DNA of 20,462 nt from Phycisphaerales bacterium (GCA_016764015.1 JAESSR010000087.1:1-20462), one strand, 5' to 3'. Shown: positions 6,830 through 15,035, counted from the first letter of the stretch. Translations and numbers: made by a program. The notes: generated by a model not told the origin, from the sequence alone.

Positions 6830-8029
6830 TCAAAGATCTGATGGGCTGACAAAGATAGACTCGCCGTTGAGGGTGGACTCACAGTCGTGCCCGAGCACAT
6901 AGAGGTGTTGTCGTCCACGACCGCCTGATTGAACGCAGATCAAATGGTCACGCGGAACCAAATCATCGACACGCCGTTCGAGCGTAGTCTTTGTCAACCC
7001 AGACCACACAGCCATATCGTTCCTTGTAAACCCATTCCTGCGGGGATCGTTGATCGAAAGACTGGACACCTGATGAGTAATCACACGCAGCAGCTTCTCA
7101 GACTGTTCTGGCAAATCAAGAGCTCGACTCTTGAATATCGGATCAAGCAACCCGTGCGCGATGGCATAGTCCTCAACCGTCGCCACAATCGCACCCTGCT
7201 CCGTGATTGCACGATGGCGATAGTTCAGCAACGCGACCGTTTGAATTACAGACAGTAACTGCTGAACCGCCCGAGTCGATTCCGGCCCCGGTACACAGTC
7301 TTCATTATCTTTGACCATCCCCACTGCAAAGGGAACCTTGAACTTGGATTGCCTTGGGAGGATGCTTTGGAGTTGCTGATGGATGCGATGAATATCCTCA
7401 TTGGATGAAGTAGATATCCCCGCTGCTTTGCTGGTGATATTTCCCAGGATGGACCGAAACTTGTTTGGGTCTTCATTGACAGCCAACACAATCCGGCGGT
7501 TCTGATCCTCGTCATGCACGCGTGACGCCGTCGTCGTTTCAATAAAGGCTGGACAGCCATTGAGTGTCAGCTTTATTGCTTTTTGACCCGACGCGACGTA
7601 TTTAATGACCGTCCCATCCTCGTAGAGACTCTTGAAAAACCCCGGGTCTACCGATTTGCTCTCGCGCTCATCCTTCACCAACAGAATGTTTGTGAAATCT
7701 ACGCCATCGCCTAGAGCACCCGGAAGCCGGATGAGTGCTTGCGGCGTCATCTCCGTGATATCAAGTCGATCATCCTCCGGCACGCACTTGGCGATCTCGG
7801 AACGCAGCTTTGATTTACCGCTGCCGCTCGCGCCAGTTATGATTGTCCAAATCGGATTATCAATCAGTCTTGATGTGGCCGTTAAGTAAACGAGCGACGC
7901 CACTCTCAGATCCTTTGAGAACCCGAGGTCGCACAGATCCATACAGATGTGTCCCCATGGGTCTTTGTTGTCCAGGATCATCTCGGCTTGTTTCACGGCA
8001 TCTTGTCGGGTTATATTGCGATATTGCAT
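6830..8029 (-). CDS. Primase-associated helicase-like ATPase with C-terminal winged helix
   Basis: This 399-residue P-loop protein has Walker A TGASGSGKS (residues 65-73) and a Walker B-like ILLVKDERE (115-123). The stretches LVYLTATSRLIDNP, ITEMTPQALIRLPG and CPAFIETTTASRVHDEDQNRR resemble the ATPase domain found C-terminal to CHC2 zinc-finger/TOPRIM primase modules in plasmids and phages. Here no primase or zinc-finger domain is attached. The C-terminus (about 335-395, FTRNDMAVWSGLTKTTLERRVDDLV) is a clear winged-helix DNA-binding region. The gene overlaps the end of the DnaX-like gene by 19 bp, so the two are probably translated together. A role in initiating or driving replication of the element is inferred from family and context. 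Another AAA+ function, such as conflict signalling, cannot be ruled out. Confidence 0.75.
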   Translation of the reverse strand: MQYRNITRQDAVKQAEMILDNKDPWGHICMDLCDLGFSKDLRVASLVYLTATSRLIDNPIWTIITGASGSGKSKLRSEIAKCVPEDDRLDITEMTPQALIRLPGALGDGVDFTNILLVKDERESKSVDPGFFKSLYEDGTVIKYVASGQKAIKLTLNGCPAFIETTTASRVHDEDQNRRIVLAVNEDPNKFRSILGNITSKAAGISTSSNEDIHRIHQQLQSILPRQSKFKVPFAVGMVKDNEDCVPGPESTRAVQQLLSVIQTVALLNYRHRAITEQGAIVATVEDYAIAHGLLDPIFKSRALDLPEQSEKLLRVITHQVSSLSINDPRRNGFTRNDMAVWSGLTKTTLERRVDDLVPRDHLICVQSGGRGRQHLYVLGHDCESTLNGESIFVSPSDL

Positions 8030-8784
8030 TTGGCGACCTCCACATCATCAAGCGTGACAACATTCTTGGCTAAGGCGTTGGCTGCGGCCATCACCGTGAT
8101 CGCAAGCCTTGGGATTCGTCCAACAATGCGAACTATGTCTTGAGCGACTCCCGTATCCAGATGTATTCCAGCAATCGAAGCGGACCGCTCCAGCCATCGA
8201 GTCATTTCCTGTTCCGGCGGAGCTTCAAATCGAACATTCAAACACCGCTGCTTGAGCGGTTCGCTCAGCATCGCTGGCTCTGTCGTCATCAAGATGAAAA
8301 TGACATTTTTGCTGTCTTCAATAAATTTCAGCAACCGATTACCGAGTTTTCCTTCGTTGCGATGAACTTCGTCGAGAATAACAATTTTCCCGCGGAAATT
8401 TGTCGTTGAAAATACGGGCTGATACATAACTGCTTGCTTAATTAGATTGACGACATCAGCGGGAGCGCCTTTCGTACAGTCAATTTCGCAAACTCGGTTG
8501 TCGCTCCACTGTAAGCTCGTCAGAATCGCTCTGCATGATGAGCATTCCCCGCACGGATCATTGAGCGGAATGGCATGGCCGCCAGAACACACCATCGAAC
8601 GAGCGAATAAACGCGCCGCGCTTGTTTTCCCTGCCCCACTATGCCCATATACGAGTATCGCGTTGGGCATTTTTCCGAACTCATACCCTCTGAGCAGACG
8701 CACCGTTGGGTGGTCGAGTCCTTGTGCCATGTCACCCCATTTGCGGGGACGTAGTTGTTCGAGAATCGATGTCATTTTGACCAT
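8011..8784 (-). CDS. DnaX-like clamp-loader AAA+ ATPase, short form
   Basis: The 257-residue protein has the order of DNA polymerase III gamma/tau: LRPRKWGDMAQ at the N-terminus, Walker A GHSGAGKT (47-54), a four-cysteine zinc module (Cys66, 78, 81, 84), Walker B VILDEVH (135-141), sensor-1 MTTEP and an LKQRC segment replacing the usual SRC arginine-finger motif. It stops after the AAA+ lid, so the clamp-loader collar and tau domains of host DnaX (usually 500 or more residues) are missing. ATG at 8784 has a GGAGAT ribosome-binding site at 7 bp. It sits first in a two-gene operon with the helicase-like gene and downstream of the ParB-methyltransferase gene. It may load the host sliding clamp on the element, or act as another AAA+ switch. 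The host dnaX is presumably elsewhere. Confidence 0.85.
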   Translation of the reverse strand: MVKMTSILEQLRPRKWGDMAQGLDHPTVRLLRGYEFGKMPNAILVYGHSGAGKTSAARLFARSMVCSGGHAIPLNDPCGECSSCRAILTSLQWSDNRVCEIDCTKGAPADVVNLIKQAVMYQPVFSTTNFRGKIVILDEVHRNEGKLGNRLLKFIEDSKNVIFILMTTEPAMLSEPLKQRCLNVRFEAPPEQEMTRWLERSASIAGIHLDTGVAQDIVRIVGRIPRLAITVMAAANALAKNVVTLDDVEVAKCNIAI

Positions 8785-8932
8785 GATTCATCTCCAAATA
8801 ATACCGAATGATTTATTGTTAAGCGAAATTACTGTTTCAATGTACGATATCCGAAATCGAATATACCAGATTAAAGATACACTTTCAGGCAAATATTCAA
8901 AGTTGAAAATTTCTCGATTCACGCAGAACTGA

Positions 8933-10270
8933 TCATCGCGGACAAGCGATCAGCATCTCGCGCGAAAGCGACAGCAGCCGCTTCTTCTTCATTGCCTTTG
9001 CGACGACATGCCCTTGGTGTTGCTGTGTCGAATATGGCACAGCAATGCGATGAACTAGCCGAGCATGTTTCTCAATCAGCTTCGCCGTTTCAAATCCAAG
9101 ATCATGGAACTCGCTCTCGGTATGACCGTTTCCCATCACAACAGCAAGATGACCGTCACTGGGCAACGCGCTCATGCATGACGAAATCATCTTGTCCAAC
9201 GCGCTAAGGTATTGTGAAAGGTTCTTGGATTTACTCAGATCATTCTTCGCCCGGCTGTATGACTTCTGAGTGAAGTAAGGCGGATCCAGAATGATCAGAC
9301 GAGTAGTCTCCGTGATCTCTGGGAACCCCTTCGTCATATCGTGCCTGCGAACATTTTTTCCTCGCGGAACGATGTCAAATGACATGCATCGCCGTTGCAT
9401 CCATTCGGCCACGCGCCCGGCGGTGCCGGATCCGGCCATCAGATCAACCACCAAGTCGCCCTCTTCGGTCAATAAATGAATCAGATTGATCCATATCTGT
9501 GGCGGCGGCGATCCGGCGGTCTCCCCAGCATGCTGATCGATCTCAAGGTCAAATCGTCGATCTCGCTTCGGAAACGACCAAATATCGAAGGGTTTGATCA
9601 GATCATCGAGATTATATCGCCCCTCTGCGGTGTCCAAAGCGAGTTGGTCGCGCCGGGTTTCATCGTTTTTGACGCGCTTGATGGCCAAATACGCCTGATG
9701 GACTGTCAGCCCTCCGGCATCAAGCTTGTCGGAAATTGATTCGAAGGCACTATTTGACCGAATCGCCTCATGAATCCGAATCAGCTTGCGGATCTTCTCT
9801 CGACTGAGCCCCGTCATCATCGCGGCCTCGTCGTAGACCCTGGAATGACCATGCCTTTGGCCCAGGTGGGTCTCAGGCAGACCGTGCCTCCGAGCCGCCC
9901 CAAGCTTCGCGCCAGCGGCTCTTCGATCAGCGGCGTCAGCGCGGAGTTTCGGGAGGATGATCTGCAGCTCATGGTACCGCTCGCTCCAAGTCTTGATCCG
10001 TTGACGATTGAACTCGATCAGGGCCAATACCTCATCATCGAATTTCTCCATCCGCGCCGGGATCGTTTTGAGTCCGAGTTGCTTCGCCGCAGCGAGACGC
10101 CGGTGACCGGAAACAACGCGACGATCTGAACTGATGACGATTGGTTCGAGAACCCCATTCTTGGAAATACTCTCGACGAGATCAGGGTCCGTTAGCGAAC
10201 CGTAAATTTTCTTGTTCAAGGGGTGCGGGCGAAGCGTCGCTATTCGTACTCGTTTGATCTCTGATCCCAT
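8933..10270 (-). CDS. ParB-like domain fused to an adenine-type DNA methyltransferase
   Basis: Residues 1 to about 110 form a ParB/Srx-like domain: IATLRPHPLNKKIYG, LVESISKNGVLEPIVIS, then the VVSGHRRLAAAKQLG box (residues 52-66). A helical middle region resembles the ParB HTH (MMTGLSREKIRKLIRIHEAI). The C-terminal half is a SAM-dependent methyltransferase with motif I VVDLMAGSGT (274-283) and motif IV DPPYF (329-333), the catalytic signature of amino-methyltransferases acting on DNA. Such fusions are frequent in phages and integrative elements, where the ParB part may guide or regulate the methylase. The recognition site cannot be read from sequence, and no cognate restriction endonuclease is adjacent. 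The gene diverges from the excisionase/integrase pair and precedes the DnaX-like gene by 148 bp of AT-rich DNA that may hold a promoter. Confidence 0.88.
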   Translation of the reverse strand: MGSEIKRVRIATLRPHPLNKKIYGSLTDPDLVESISKNGVLEPIVISSDRRVVSGHRRLAAAKQLGLKTIPARMEKFDDEVLALIEFNRQRIKTWSERYHELQIILPKLRADAADRRAAGAKLGAARRHGLPETHLGQRHGHSRVYDEAAMMTGLSREKIRKLIRIHEAIRSNSAFESISDKLDAGGLTVHQAYLAIKRVKNDETRRDQLALDTAEGRYNLDDLIKPFDIWSFPKRDRRFDLEIDQHAGETAGSPPPQIWINLIHLLTEEGDLVVDLMAGSGTAGRVAEWMQRRCMSFDIVPRGKNVRRHDMTKGFPEITETTRLIILDPPYFTQKSYSRAKNDLSKSKNLSQYLSALDKMISSCMSALPSDGHLAVVMGNGHTESEFHDLGFETAKLIEKHARLVHRIAVPYSTQQHQGHVVAKAMKKKRLLSLSREMLIACPR

Positions 10271-10326
10271 CTATTCATCATAGTGCCTGAGGGCTGGTTC
10301 CACAAGTCGGCATGCGGTCGCGTGGA

Positions 10327-10338
10327 TCTCGCGCGAGA
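10327..10338. promoter_or_regulatory. 12-bp palindrome in the divergent promoter region
   Basis: TCTCGCGCGAGA is a perfect palindrome in the 119-bp spacer between the divergent ParB-methyltransferase and HTH/integrase genes, 52 bp upstream of the HTH start. The position fits an operator for a dimeric regulator of either transcript. A near copy (ATCTCGCGCGA) occurs inside the methyltransferase gene at 8955-8965, which may be chance. Confidence 0.35.
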
Positions 10339-10389
10339 ATACGCATCAAAGTCGAAAGGGAATTGCAGACCAAGATATGGAGGACTGCG

Positions 10390-10752
10390 ATGACCAATGA
10401 AAATGACAACGCAGTTCCCAACCAAGCCCAATGGGCTCAAGGCAGAGCAACCCTAACCGTCAGCGAGGTCGCTGATGCATGCGGCGTCTCATCTAAGACT
10501 ATTCGCCGCTGGATTGACCTCGAAGGCCTACCGACTGTCAGGCTCGCTGCTGCCGGTGCTCGTCCGATCACCCTCATCATCCCATCTGACCTTGACGCAT
10601 GGCTCAATGAGGCGAGGCATGAATCATCAGCATACGACGACGAGCCAACCGTAAAAATTGATGGATTTCGTTTTCTTGGTCAGAAACCTCTTGACAAACA
10701 AAACTCATCGCGGTCCAGTGTGACCCGCAGGGACCGGAAGGAAACCAAATGA
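10390..10752 (+). CDS. Excisionase-like helix-turn-helix protein
   Basis: ATG at 10390 is chosen because GGAGGA (10379-10384) stands 5 bp upstream; the frame is open further upstream without such a site. The 120-residue product has a MerR/excisionase-type HTH, LTVSEVADACGVSSKTIRRW, followed by a wing-like PITLIIPSDLDAWLNEA. The C-terminal half is polar and basic. This domain layout is typical of small proteins encoded directly before integrases and may serve as a recombination directionality factor or repressor. The stop overlaps the integrase ATG by 4 bp (ATGA), showing translational coupling. Confidence 0.8.
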   Translation: MTNENDNAVPNQAQWAQGRATLTVSEVADACGVSSKTIRRWIDLEGLPTVRLAAAGARPITLIIPSDLDAWLNEARHESSAYDDEPTVKIDGFRFLGQKPLDKQNSSRSSVTRRDRKETK

Positions 10753-11885
10753 AGAAGATATTGACATACGCAACAGATGGCCGTTGGAGAAAGCAGATCG
10801 ACGGCAAGATGTATTATTTCGGCAAAGGAAAATCTAAAAGTGACTCTCGCTCCTACGCCAAAGCTGAGAAACAGTACTTTGAGTTTCTCTCAAAGAGATC
10901 GAAATCGAGAGGCATTGAGAAGCGAGTGTCAGACTTGACCCTCATGGAGTTTGGCGAGAAGTTTCTCCAGAACAATTTTTCGCGGTACGAAAGTAATGAA
11001 ATATCTGCGAGCTGGTTTGAGAAACTTCGTATCTCGATTGATGCGTTCGTCGAGTTCATCGGCCCGAAGCATTCATTGGCCAATCTCTGCGAAATGGATC
11101 TCGAAGATTACCGCGCCAGCCTGATCTCGCTTCCGGTTTCTGATCGAACAAACAAACCCATCAGCCCGTGGACTGCCAAATCACGATTGGACATCGTTAG
11201 ACAATTGATCCGATGGGGATACAAAATGGCACTCTTGAATAAGCTACCACGCAACCTTGAGGGCTACAGCAAGATCAAGATACCAGAACCCGAGATCAAA
11301 AGATTTTCTCGCGAAGATATTGATCAGCTCTACAAAAAATCAAATGATCGTATGATGACCTTTATACTTCTCGCGCTCAACTGCGGATTTGGCCAGGCGG
11401 ATATTTCTTGCCTCCGCGCCAGGGAGATTAATATTCAAGAAGGACGGATCGTTCGAAAGAGAACGAAAACCGGTGTGCGTTGCGAGTTTGCCCAATGGCC
11501 TTTGACTGTTGAGATGCTGAAGAAGCATGGCAGCCTTCATGGAGAACCCGGGGACCGAGTCTTCTTGTCGAAGAATGGAAAGCCCCTTGTTCATGAGCGG
11601 TTTGAAAAAACTGACAAACTGAAGTTCAAGAAGACCGACTCCATCAGATCTGCATTCTACAGGTTGATGAAGAAGACCGACATCCCAATCGGTCGTAGTT
11701 TCTACTCATTGCGAAAAACTGCTGCATCAGAACTCGAAATGATCGACCCTGCCGTTACTGAAATGTTTTTGGGGCATTCAGAGAAGGGCTTGAAAAAGCA
11801 TTATGCTGAACGTGACTGGGCTCGTTTGGATGCGGCGATTACAAAATTGCGATTTACTATTGGCACTACATATGAATATGTATGA
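10749..11885 (+). CDS. Divergent tyrosine recombinase / integrase
   Basis: This 378-residue protein has an arm-binding-like N-terminus (RWRKQIDGKMYYFGKGK), a SAM-like core-binding domain (about 65-165) and a C-terminal catalytic domain. Recognisable active-site parts are Lys240 in RKRTKTG, Arg322 in FYSLRKTA, LGH (341-343) and the nucleophile Tyr352 in KKHYAERD. The box I arginine is missing: the segment reads NCGFGQADISCLR, with Gly215 at the usual Arg position. The box II histidine is replaced by Tyr319. The fold and nucleophile are clear, so it is probably active or belongs to a divergent subfamily, but loss of activity is possible. It ends 10 bp from the convergent ABC ATPase gene. With its HTH partner and the nearby tRNA it is the likely integrase of this island. 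Confidence 0.88.
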   Translation: MKKILTYATDGRWRKQIDGKMYYFGKGKSKSDSRSYAKAEKQYFEFLSKRSKSRGIEKRVSDLTLMEFGEKFLQNNFSRYESNEISASWFEKLRISIDAFVEFIGPKHSLANLCEMDLEDYRASLISLPVSDRTNKPISPWTAKSRLDIVRQLIRWGYKMALLNKLPRNLEGYSKIKIPEPEIKRFSREDIDQLYKKSNDRMMTFILLALNCGFGQADISCLRAREINIQEGRIVRKRTKTGVRCEFAQWPLTVEMLKKHGSLHGEPGDRVFLSKNGKPLVHERFEKTDKLKFKKTDSIRSAFYRLMKKTDIPIGRSFYSLRKTAASELEMIDPAVTEMFLGHSEKGLKKHYAERDWARLDAAITKLRFTIGTTYEYV

Positions 11886-11895
11886 GCAAATCAAA

Positions 11896-13692
11896 CTACC
11901 ATGCAGGCATTTTGAACAATCTGCCGCTGTCCCCTTCATCGTGTAAAGACAAAATGATTTCCTCTTCGCTAAACAACTCTTCTTCGCTATCAGGCTTCTT
12001 TGGCAAATCAGTATCAATCAGTGTTATCATACACTGCAATCCAAAATCAGCGTACTCACGAATCACTTCTAAGAGCTTTAATTTTTTCCGATCATCAAGT
12101 GACTCAAAAATGCCATCATGATACACAAAGCGTGGATACTTAGATTCCAAATGCGAACGCAGAACTGCCAGATCAAACGCTATGCACAACAATTTCTCAT
12201 AGGTAAACCCATCGTTTGCACTAGTAGGATTACCTCGCTTGTTCAAAATTTCTACATTGAACTCCAAATGTCCTTTGGTATTTGGCGAAACAATGAGCAA
12301 TGCTTTTCGGCCAATTACGTGTTCAATTATTTCACTGAAATACAGCCTAATTGAAGAAAAATTGCTTTCTTTATCTTTGCTTTGTTTATCAACATTTTGC
12401 TCGATTTGTGTTTGCAGTTGCAAAATATCCTCATTTAAAATACGGATGTCCGAACACAACTCCTGTAGCCTACGGATTGATTCCCGCTGTCGCTCAAGAA
12501 CTTCAATATCGGCCTTCAGAGACACAGCCTCGTCTGTTACCGATTTGTACTTTGTAAATACATCTGTATCGCTCAAAAACGAGAGTGATTCAGAACGGCG
12601 ATGCCCTAACTCTCTTATTTTATTATTGACCTCTCGCAACTCTGATTCAATCTCAGTGCGTTCCTCTTCCAGGTAAATACGTCGCTCATCTGTAATTGAT
12701 TTATTGAACTCAATTAGCTGCTCGTAATCTTTTTTAATCTGACCAGAAAACAAAACTCCTGCTTGCTCGAAAAGTTTTTGTGCTTCATTTGGGTCAAAGA
12801 GTATTTGATCACGTCTAAGTGCAAGTTCGACCTTCTTCTTTCGACTACCGAGCGAGTACCGCGTGTTATTGCTATTGGATAGATTCGAATCTATTTCATC
12901 AACAAGCTCTCGCACAACTCCTTCATCTTGTGCATGAAAATCAAAATCGCTCAAATACTGCTGCAACTGCTCAACCTCTTTAAGCTTTAGCAGCAATACG
13001 CCGTCAATTTTACTACTATCCTCAACAGATCCGCCAAGTTCAGACTTGATCATCTTTTCCGTAGCTTGTTTTTCCTCAAGCTCGGCTTCCTTTTTATATC
13101 GCGAAGAAATAAGCTTTGAATCAAATCCAAGAATTTGTGAAAGTAACGGCTTCCAATCAGCATGCAACCCTTTAAATTTGCTCAAATGTGCAACATCGCC
13201 ATAATCTTTTTGTGATCGCAACTGATAGCCAAGGCCCTTTCGAAAATCCCATGGCTTCACATCCTGCCAATTCAGTAAACTGTCAAGAATGGTTTTAGCT
13301 CTTTCAAATGAAACCTCGTAATGGTCCCAATCAGATTCGCCAAGTTCTGAGTAATCCTGATATCTACTCTCGTGCTTCTGAAAACTTGCCTTGCTCGCAT
13401 TTGCGACACTGCGACGAATGGTGACAAAAGCTCCACTATCTAGCTCAATTTCTAGATAAAAGATAAAATCATTGAAAATTTTCAGATGCTTGAATAAAAA
13501 AAACTTCTCGTTTCTCTTAGCCCAAAAACAGAAATCGATCAATCGTCCAAGAAGTGTTTTCCCTAGATTGTGCGTGTCTCTATCTTGATTATCAGGCAAA
13601 CGAATCTCTGCTAAAATCACATTCAATCCGGTATTGAAAAATATCGGCTCAAACAGATGTGGCAAATTTGTATATAGTTTAGAAATCTTCAT
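11896..13692 (-). CDS. ABC-three-component system ATPase, DUF2326-type
   Basis: This 598-residue protein opens with FFNTGLNVILAEI and an atypical P-loop region ending in HNLGKT (residues 41-46), as in DUF2326 ATPases of the SMC/RecN type. A long coiled coil fills about 215-430. The C-terminal lobe carries the signature and Walker B region: NPTSANDGFTYEKLLCIAFDLAV, then YPRFVYHDGIFESLDDRKK. The ABC-3C class was defined computationally by Krishnan, Burroughs, Iyer and Aravind as a biological conflict system in which an ABC ATPase is paired with a small middle component and an effector-bearing CTD protein. All three are adjacent here. The ATG overlaps the MC6 gene by 14 bp. The gene is clearly AT-richer than the housekeeping genes, suggesting recent transfer. 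It probably senses DNA or an invader and licenses the nuclease. Confidence 0.88.
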   Translation of the reverse strand: MKISKLYTNLPHLFEPIFFNTGLNVILAEIRLPDNQDRDTHNLGKTLLGRLIDFCFWAKRNEKFFLFKHLKIFNDFIFYLEIELDSGAFVTIRRSVANASKASFQKHESRYQDYSELGESDWDHYEVSFERAKTILDSLLNWQDVKPWDFRKGLGYQLRSQKDYGDVAHLSKFKGLHADWKPLLSQILGFDSKLISSRYKKEAELEEKQATEKMIKSELGGSVEDSSKIDGVLLLKLKEVEQLQQYLSDFDFHAQDEGVVRELVDEIDSNLSNSNNTRYSLGSRKKKVELALRRDQILFDPNEAQKLFEQAGVLFSGQIKKDYEQLIEFNKSITDERRIYLEEERTEIESELREVNNKIRELGHRRSESLSFLSDTDVFTKYKSVTDEAVSLKADIEVLERQRESIRRLQELCSDIRILNEDILQLQTQIEQNVDKQSKDKESNFSSIRLYFSEIIEHVIGRKALLIVSPNTKGHLEFNVEILNKRGNPTSANDGFTYEKLLCIAFDLAVLRSHLESKYPRFVYHDGIFESLDDRKKLKLLEVIREYADFGLQCMITLIDTDLPKKPDSEEELFSEEEIILSLHDEGDSGRLFKMPAW

Positions 13693-13927
13693 TGGGACCT
13701 ACATACTCAAATGAATCTGATTTCGGGTGGTACTCAATCAGGCCCAAAAGAAAAAGAAAATTTAGGGATGCAAGAAACAAAACTCCCCCCCCGTGGACTG
13801 CTCTCTTGGAATGCGTAAGCAGGGCGTCATACTTCTCAATACGATATTTTTTTAACCTTTTCAACAACTGCATAGCCACAAAAATCACTGTCTGATCAGG
13901 GTGTGAGTGTTTAGTAGGCCTAAGCAT
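13679..13927 (-). CDS. ABC-three-component system middle component (MC6-like)
   Basis: This 82-residue protein begins MLRPTKHSHPDQTVIFVAMQ and continues with a helix-rich, winged-helix-like region ending LNFLFLLGLIEYHPKSD. The pattern and position between the CTD and ATPase genes match middle component 6 of ABC-3C systems, thought to bridge ATPase and effector. ATG at 13927 is chosen over an upstream TTG; it overlaps the nuclease gene stop by 8 bp, and its own end overlaps the ATPase start by 14 bp. The coding strand has a run of eight Gs (13785-13792 on the plus strand as C), encoding VHGGGV. Such a tract is prone to slippage. Confidence 0.8.
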   Translation of the reverse strand: MLRPTKHSHPDQTVIFVAMQLLKRLKKYRIEKYDALLTHSKRAVHGGGVLFLASLNFLFLLGLIEYHPKSDSFEYVGPNEDF

Positions 13928-14879
13928 CTGCAACCTCCCCTATATCGCAATTCCAATACATGTAAAAAAGAACTGCCCTAGTTAATCTTTGATGCTTGCG
14001 CTGTCTCAGCACAGCATCACGATTAAAAAGCAAATCAATCAAATACACCATTACACGATCAAATGTTTGAAAGTCGTTGCGTCTAGAAATAATTTTTAGG
14101 CCAAACTCTTCCACAATAGATTCGTACATTCGTAAATAATCTTCGTTTTCAGGAGAAGCCAAAAACGCTTTTATCACTGGAGTATCGCTTAAGTATCGCC
14201 TTCTCGACTCTTTCGCATACTCCTCTGACATGTTGTTAATCCTGTTCTTCTCTTTTAGGCTCACGCGGGGGACAGGTGGCACATCTTGAAATCGATCCGA
14301 ATTCGTTTGTATAGATAAAGCCTCAACGATTTCGGCTAAATCATCTGGACTGACAATCAGCGGAGAATCAACAGGATCTATCTCTGCCATTTGTACGATT
14401 TCTGGATATCTCTTGAGATACAGTTCGATCTGTTCAATTCCTATTAGAGCGACAGATTCTTGTGGAATTTTGCACTCCTCAGATATGCAATCGATTATCG
14501 AGATGTCTGCATTGCCTGTAAGTTTTCGATTAGAGAACAGAATGTAATTGTCCAGGTTTTTTGACTTGCGAAGATTTTGTATTCGAGGGATTTCTTTCTG
14601 CACCACCGTGCTTGATGACTCAAGATTAAAAAAATCGGTATCAGAAAAACTTTTGCTTATACCATTCGTGTGCTTGGCTTGAATAACCGTTTTACCTGTC
14701 CATGGAGATGCTGTACTTGGATACAACTCTGCAGATCCATTGAACTTTGCGTCACGCCCTCCATCAGGACCTGTGGCAAACCCTTGTACAGCTATGCCAA
14801 GTAGTTTTTGACAGATTAAAACTACCAGCTTTTCGAACTGTTCTGGACTCAAGTCTTCATATGCATATTTTGTACCCAC
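13920..14879 (-). CDS. ABC-three-component CTD protein with Mrr-like nuclease domain
   Basis: This 319-residue protein starts with GTG at 14879, with AGGTGG at a suitable distance; no in-frame ATG is close. The N-terminal domain has a restriction-endonuclease fold signature: an acidic helix (LSPEQFEKLVVLICQKLLG), DGGRDAKF (residues 39-46) and WTGKTVIQAKH (60-70), giving the D...(Q)xK core of Mrr-like PD-(D/E)XK nucleases. The C-terminal part (KNRINNMSEEYAKESRRR to VLFYMYWNCDIGEVADA) is the ABC-3C CTD that connects effectors to the ATPase. It is the first gene of the operon and the probable toxic effector, cutting DNA when the ATPase is triggered. Effector activity is inferred from the family. 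Base composition is low in GC relative to the flanking host genes. Confidence 0.87.
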   Translation of the reverse strand: MGTKYAYEDLSPEQFEKLVVLICQKLLGIAVQGFATGPDGGRDAKFNGSAELYPSTASPWTGKTVIQAKHTNGISKSFSDTDFFNLESSSTVVQKEIPRIQNLRKSKNLDNYILFSNRKLTGNADISIIDCISEECKIPQESVALIGIEQIELYLKRYPEIVQMAEIDPVDSPLIVSPDDLAEIVEALSIQTNSDRFQDVPPVPRVSLKEKNRINNMSEEYAKESRRRYLSDTPVIKAFLASPENEDYLRMYESIVEEFGLKIISRRNDFQTFDRVMVYLIDLLFNRDAVLRQRKHQRLTRAVLFYMYWNCDIGEVADA

Positions 14880-14975
14880 TCAGCGACCACCTGTCTAGAT
14901 CATAAGGACTCGACTCTGTATGGATATTGTACAGCGTTCTGATTTTGGATGATTAGTCGATACTCCTTGACCTAG

Positions 14976-15005
14976 CGGGTCAGCAAACGGGTCAGAGCGG
15001 GTCAG
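14976..15005. repeat. Three CGGGTCAG direct repeats at the island edge
   Basis: CGGGTCAG occurs at 14976-14983, 14988-14995 and 14998-15005, spaced 12 and 10 bp apart. They lie between the ABC-3C operon start (14879) and the tRNA-Ala terminator. The position fits arm-type recombinase sites or an attachment-site flank, or a regulator site for the ABC-3C operon. Otherwise 14880-15035 shows no gene. Confidence 0.5.
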
Positions 15006-15035
15006 CCCCAATTCCTTCCATCCCGTCACTCTACC

